DNA from: Pseudomonadales bacterium
GTDB lineage: Bacteria > Pseudomonadota > Gammaproteobacteria > Pseudomonadales > DC-out160
DNA: 64,000 nt
Reading direction: 5' to 3'
NCBI GenBank assembly: GCA_019090455.1
Contig: JAHRWA010000032.1
Location: forward strand, 186,001-250,000
In this document: positions 62,302-64,000 of the stretch, piece after piece
Numbering within the stretch: the first letter of the stretch is position 1
How the letters are laid out: each line of letters opens with the position of its first letter
The notes under the pieces: model-generated
What the model saw: only the letters and a program-made list of their open reading frames with translations
Told to the model about the DNA's origin: nothing
Database searches by the model: none
Made by a program: the position numbers and the translations under genes

Positions 62302-64000
62302 ATGAGCATCTTTACACATTATTTAGATCGGTATGAATCCCAACAAGAAGAAGAATACACCATTCAAGAATACCTCGATATTTGTAAGAACGATTCCAAC
62401 AGCTATGCCACGGCCGCAGAAAGATTACTAGATGCCATCGGTGAACCCGAGTTAGTCGACACCTCCAAAGATCCACGCTTAAGCAGAATTTTCTCCAATA
62501 AAATAATTAAACGCTACCCCGCCTTCGACGAATTTTACGGCATGGAGGAATGCATTCAACAAATTGTTTCTTACTTCAAACATGCGGCGCAAGGTCTGGA
62601 AGAAAAGAAACAAATACTCTATCTCCTCGGTCCTGTTGGTGGTGGTAAATCTTCGCTGGCAGAAAAGCTAAAAGACTTAATGCAGAAAGTACCTTTTTAC
62701 GCCATTAAGGGCTCGCCTATTCAAGAGTCCCCGCTGGGATTATTCGACCCTAATGAAGACGCTGACATACTCGAAGAAGAATACGGTATTCCGCGACGCT
62801 ATATCAAAACCATTATGTCGCCTTGGGCCGTCAAACGCTTGCATGAGTTTAATGGTGATATTTCCAAATTTACGGTAGTGAAACTCTATCCTTCCATCTT
62901 AGATCAAATCGCAATCTCTAAGACGGAACCCGGAGATGAAAACAACCAAGATATTTCCGCCTTGGTGGGTAAAGTCGATATTCGACAGCTGGAGGAGTTT
63001 GCTCAAAATGATCCAGATTGTTACTCCTTTTCCGGTGGTTTGTGTAAAGCCAATCAAGGTATGCTCGAATTTGTTGAGATGTTTAAAGCTCCGATCAAGG
63101 TACTACACCCTCTCCTGACTGCGACTCAAGAAGGCAATTACAATAGCACTGAAGGTTTAGGCGCCATTCCCTTCGAAGGCATTATTCTGGCTCACTCGAA
63201 TGAGTCGGAATGGCAAACTTTTAGAAACAACAAAAACAATGAAGCGTTTATCGACCGAATTTATACAGTCAAAGTGCCCTACTGTTTGCGCGTCATTGAA
63301 GAAATCAAGATTTATGAAAAACTACTCAAACACAGCTCTTTGGCCAACGCTCACTGCGCACCCGACACCTTAAAAATGCTTGCTCAGTTCACGGTTCTGT
63401 CCCGCTTGAACGAGCCAGAAAACTCCTCGCTCTATTCGAAGATGCGAGTTTACGATGGTGAAAACCTAAAAGACACTGACCCCAAAGCAAAATCTCTACA
63501 AGAGTATAAAGATGCCGCGGGTGTCGATGAAGGCATGAATGGTCTCTCGACACGCTTTGCCTTTAAGATTTTGTCGAAAGTATTCAACTATGATCATTCC
63601 GAAATAGCAGCGAATCCCGTTCATTTACTGCACGTATTAGAGACTCAAATAGAGCAGGAACAGTATCAAGCTGAAATCAGAGACAAGTATTTACGCTTTA
63701 TCAAAGAATACCTGGCCTCTCGCTATGTGGAATTTATCGGCAAAGAAATTCAAACCGCTTACTTGGAATCGTATTCCGAATACGGACAAAATATTTTCGA
63801 TCGCTTCGTGACTTATGCCGACTTCTGGATTCAAGACCAAGAGTTTAGAGATCCCGATACCGGAGAAATATTCGATCGTGGTTCGCTAAATGATGAGCTA
63901 GAGAAAATCGAAAAACCAGCGGGCATTAGCAACCCGAAAGATTTCCGTAACGAAGTGGTTAACTTCGTATTACGCGCGAAAGCGAATAACGCAGGTAAAA
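62302..64000 (+). CDS. prkA: PrkA-type serine protein kinase (3' end outside window)
   Basis: 566 codons are read without a stop; the family is about 640 residues, so roughly 70 residues lie beyond the window. It starts MSIFTHYLDRYESQQEEEYT at ATG 62302. The AAA+ core has Walker A GPVGGGKSS (residues 110-118), SPIQESPLGLFDP, IPRRYIKTIMSPWAVKRL, SFSGGLCKANQGMLEFVEMF and EGIILAHSNESEWQTF. The C-terminal PrkA kinase-like domain begins around 400 (FIDRIYTVKVPYCLR precedes it). In other bacteria it works with YeaH/SpoVR partners in stress response. The Pseudomonas order apaH-(glpE)-prkA is kept. Confidence 0.96.
   Translation, partial: MSIFTHYLDRYESQQEEEYTIQEYLDICKNDSNSYATAAERLLDAIGEPELVDTSKDPRLSRIFSNKIIKRYPAFDEFYGMEECIQQIVSYFKHAAQGLEEKKQILYLLGPVGGGKSSLAEKLKDLMQKVPFYAIKGSPIQESPLGLFDPNEDADILEEEYGIPRRYIKTIMSPWAVKRLHEFNGDISKFTVVKLYPSILDQIAISKTEPGDENNQDISALVGKVDIRQLEEFAQNDPDCYSFSGGLCKANQGMLEFVEMFKAPIKVLHPLLTATQEGNYNSTEGLGAIPFEGIILAHSNESEWQTFRNNKNNEAFIDRIYTVKVPYCLRVIEEIKIYEKLLKHSSLANAHCAPDTLKMLAQFTVLSRLNEPENSSLYSKMRVYDGENLKDTDPKAKSLQEYKDAAGVDEGMNGLSTRFAFKILSKVFNYDHSEIAANPVHLLHVLETQIEQEQYQAEIRDKYLRFIKEYLASRYVEFIGKEIQTAYLESYSEYGQNIFDRFVTYADFWIQDQEFRDPDTGEIFDRGSLNDELEKIEKPAGISNPKDFRNEVVNFVLRAKANNAGK

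Noticed and set aside
1-64000. tRNA, rRNA, insertion sequences, integrases or phage genes
   Set aside because: No clover-leaf arms, rRNA segments, transposase or recombinase frames were recognised anywhere in the window.

Overview
The window reads as a chromosomal segment of a gammaproteobacterium, probably marine and heterotrophic, with moderately AT-leaning DNA. The two ends carry housekeeping synteny like that of Pseudomonas and relatives: tkt-pgk-fba next to an ArsR-type regulator, metK and ahcY at the left, and amgK-murU divergent from lptD-surA-pdxA-ksgA-apaH-prkA at the right. Genus cannot be decided from sequence reading alone. Spongiibacteraceae/Cellvibrionales-like or Alcanivorax-like lineages are plausible.

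Left part (1-9700): minus-strand Calvin/glycolysis genes fba, pgk and tkt. A plus-strand activated-methyl-cycle block follows: an ArsR-methyltransferase fusion regulator resembling SahR with a perfect 30-bp inverted-repeat operator candidate, then metK, ahcY and metF. From 9800 to 21000 lies an accessory stretch: a DUF2505-like protein, small lipoproteins, a winged-helix methyltransferase, and a minus-strand acyl-CoA cluster (PaaK-like ligase, a broken biotinyl-domain gene, a thiolase-fold protein lacking the nucleophilic Cys, its DUF35 partner, and a crotonase) typical of steroid or isoprenoid side-chain degradation. A lipoprotein esterase, a carboxymuconolactone-decarboxylase-family protein and a group III truncated haemoglobin complete it.

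Middle (21166-38484): a type VI secretion cluster with tssA, tssB, tssC, a second tssC-like gene, tssE, tssF, tssG, clpV, a two-receiver response regulator, hcp, vgrG, a vgrG-associated gene, PAAR and an outer-membrane barrel gene. It has baseplate, sheath, tube and spike but no tssJ, tssK, tssL or tssM in the window. Flanking genes on both sides are unrelated.

Right accessory part (38500-53100): a secreted lipoprotein, a rubredoxin-rubredoxin reductase fusion, an SDR, an epoxide hydrolase, a membrane-anchored spermidine-synthase-like protein, a ferritin-like metal hydrolase, a cNMP-domain protein, a beta-ketothiolase, an MBL hydrolase, an acyl-CoA ligase and a MAPEG protein, consistent with lipid/hydrocarbon use. 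Then comes the cell-envelope block amgK-murU // lptD-surA-pdxA-ksgA-apaH and a 3'-truncated prkA.

The most unusual cross-cutting signal is a large set of short, degenerate, head-to-tail tandem duplications. They have 12-20 bp units when outside genes, often starting exactly at a stop codon, and units that are multiples of three (12, 15, 21, 24 bp) when inside genes, in linkers, signal peptides and tails. They occur at about twenty places across the window, with a different unit each time.
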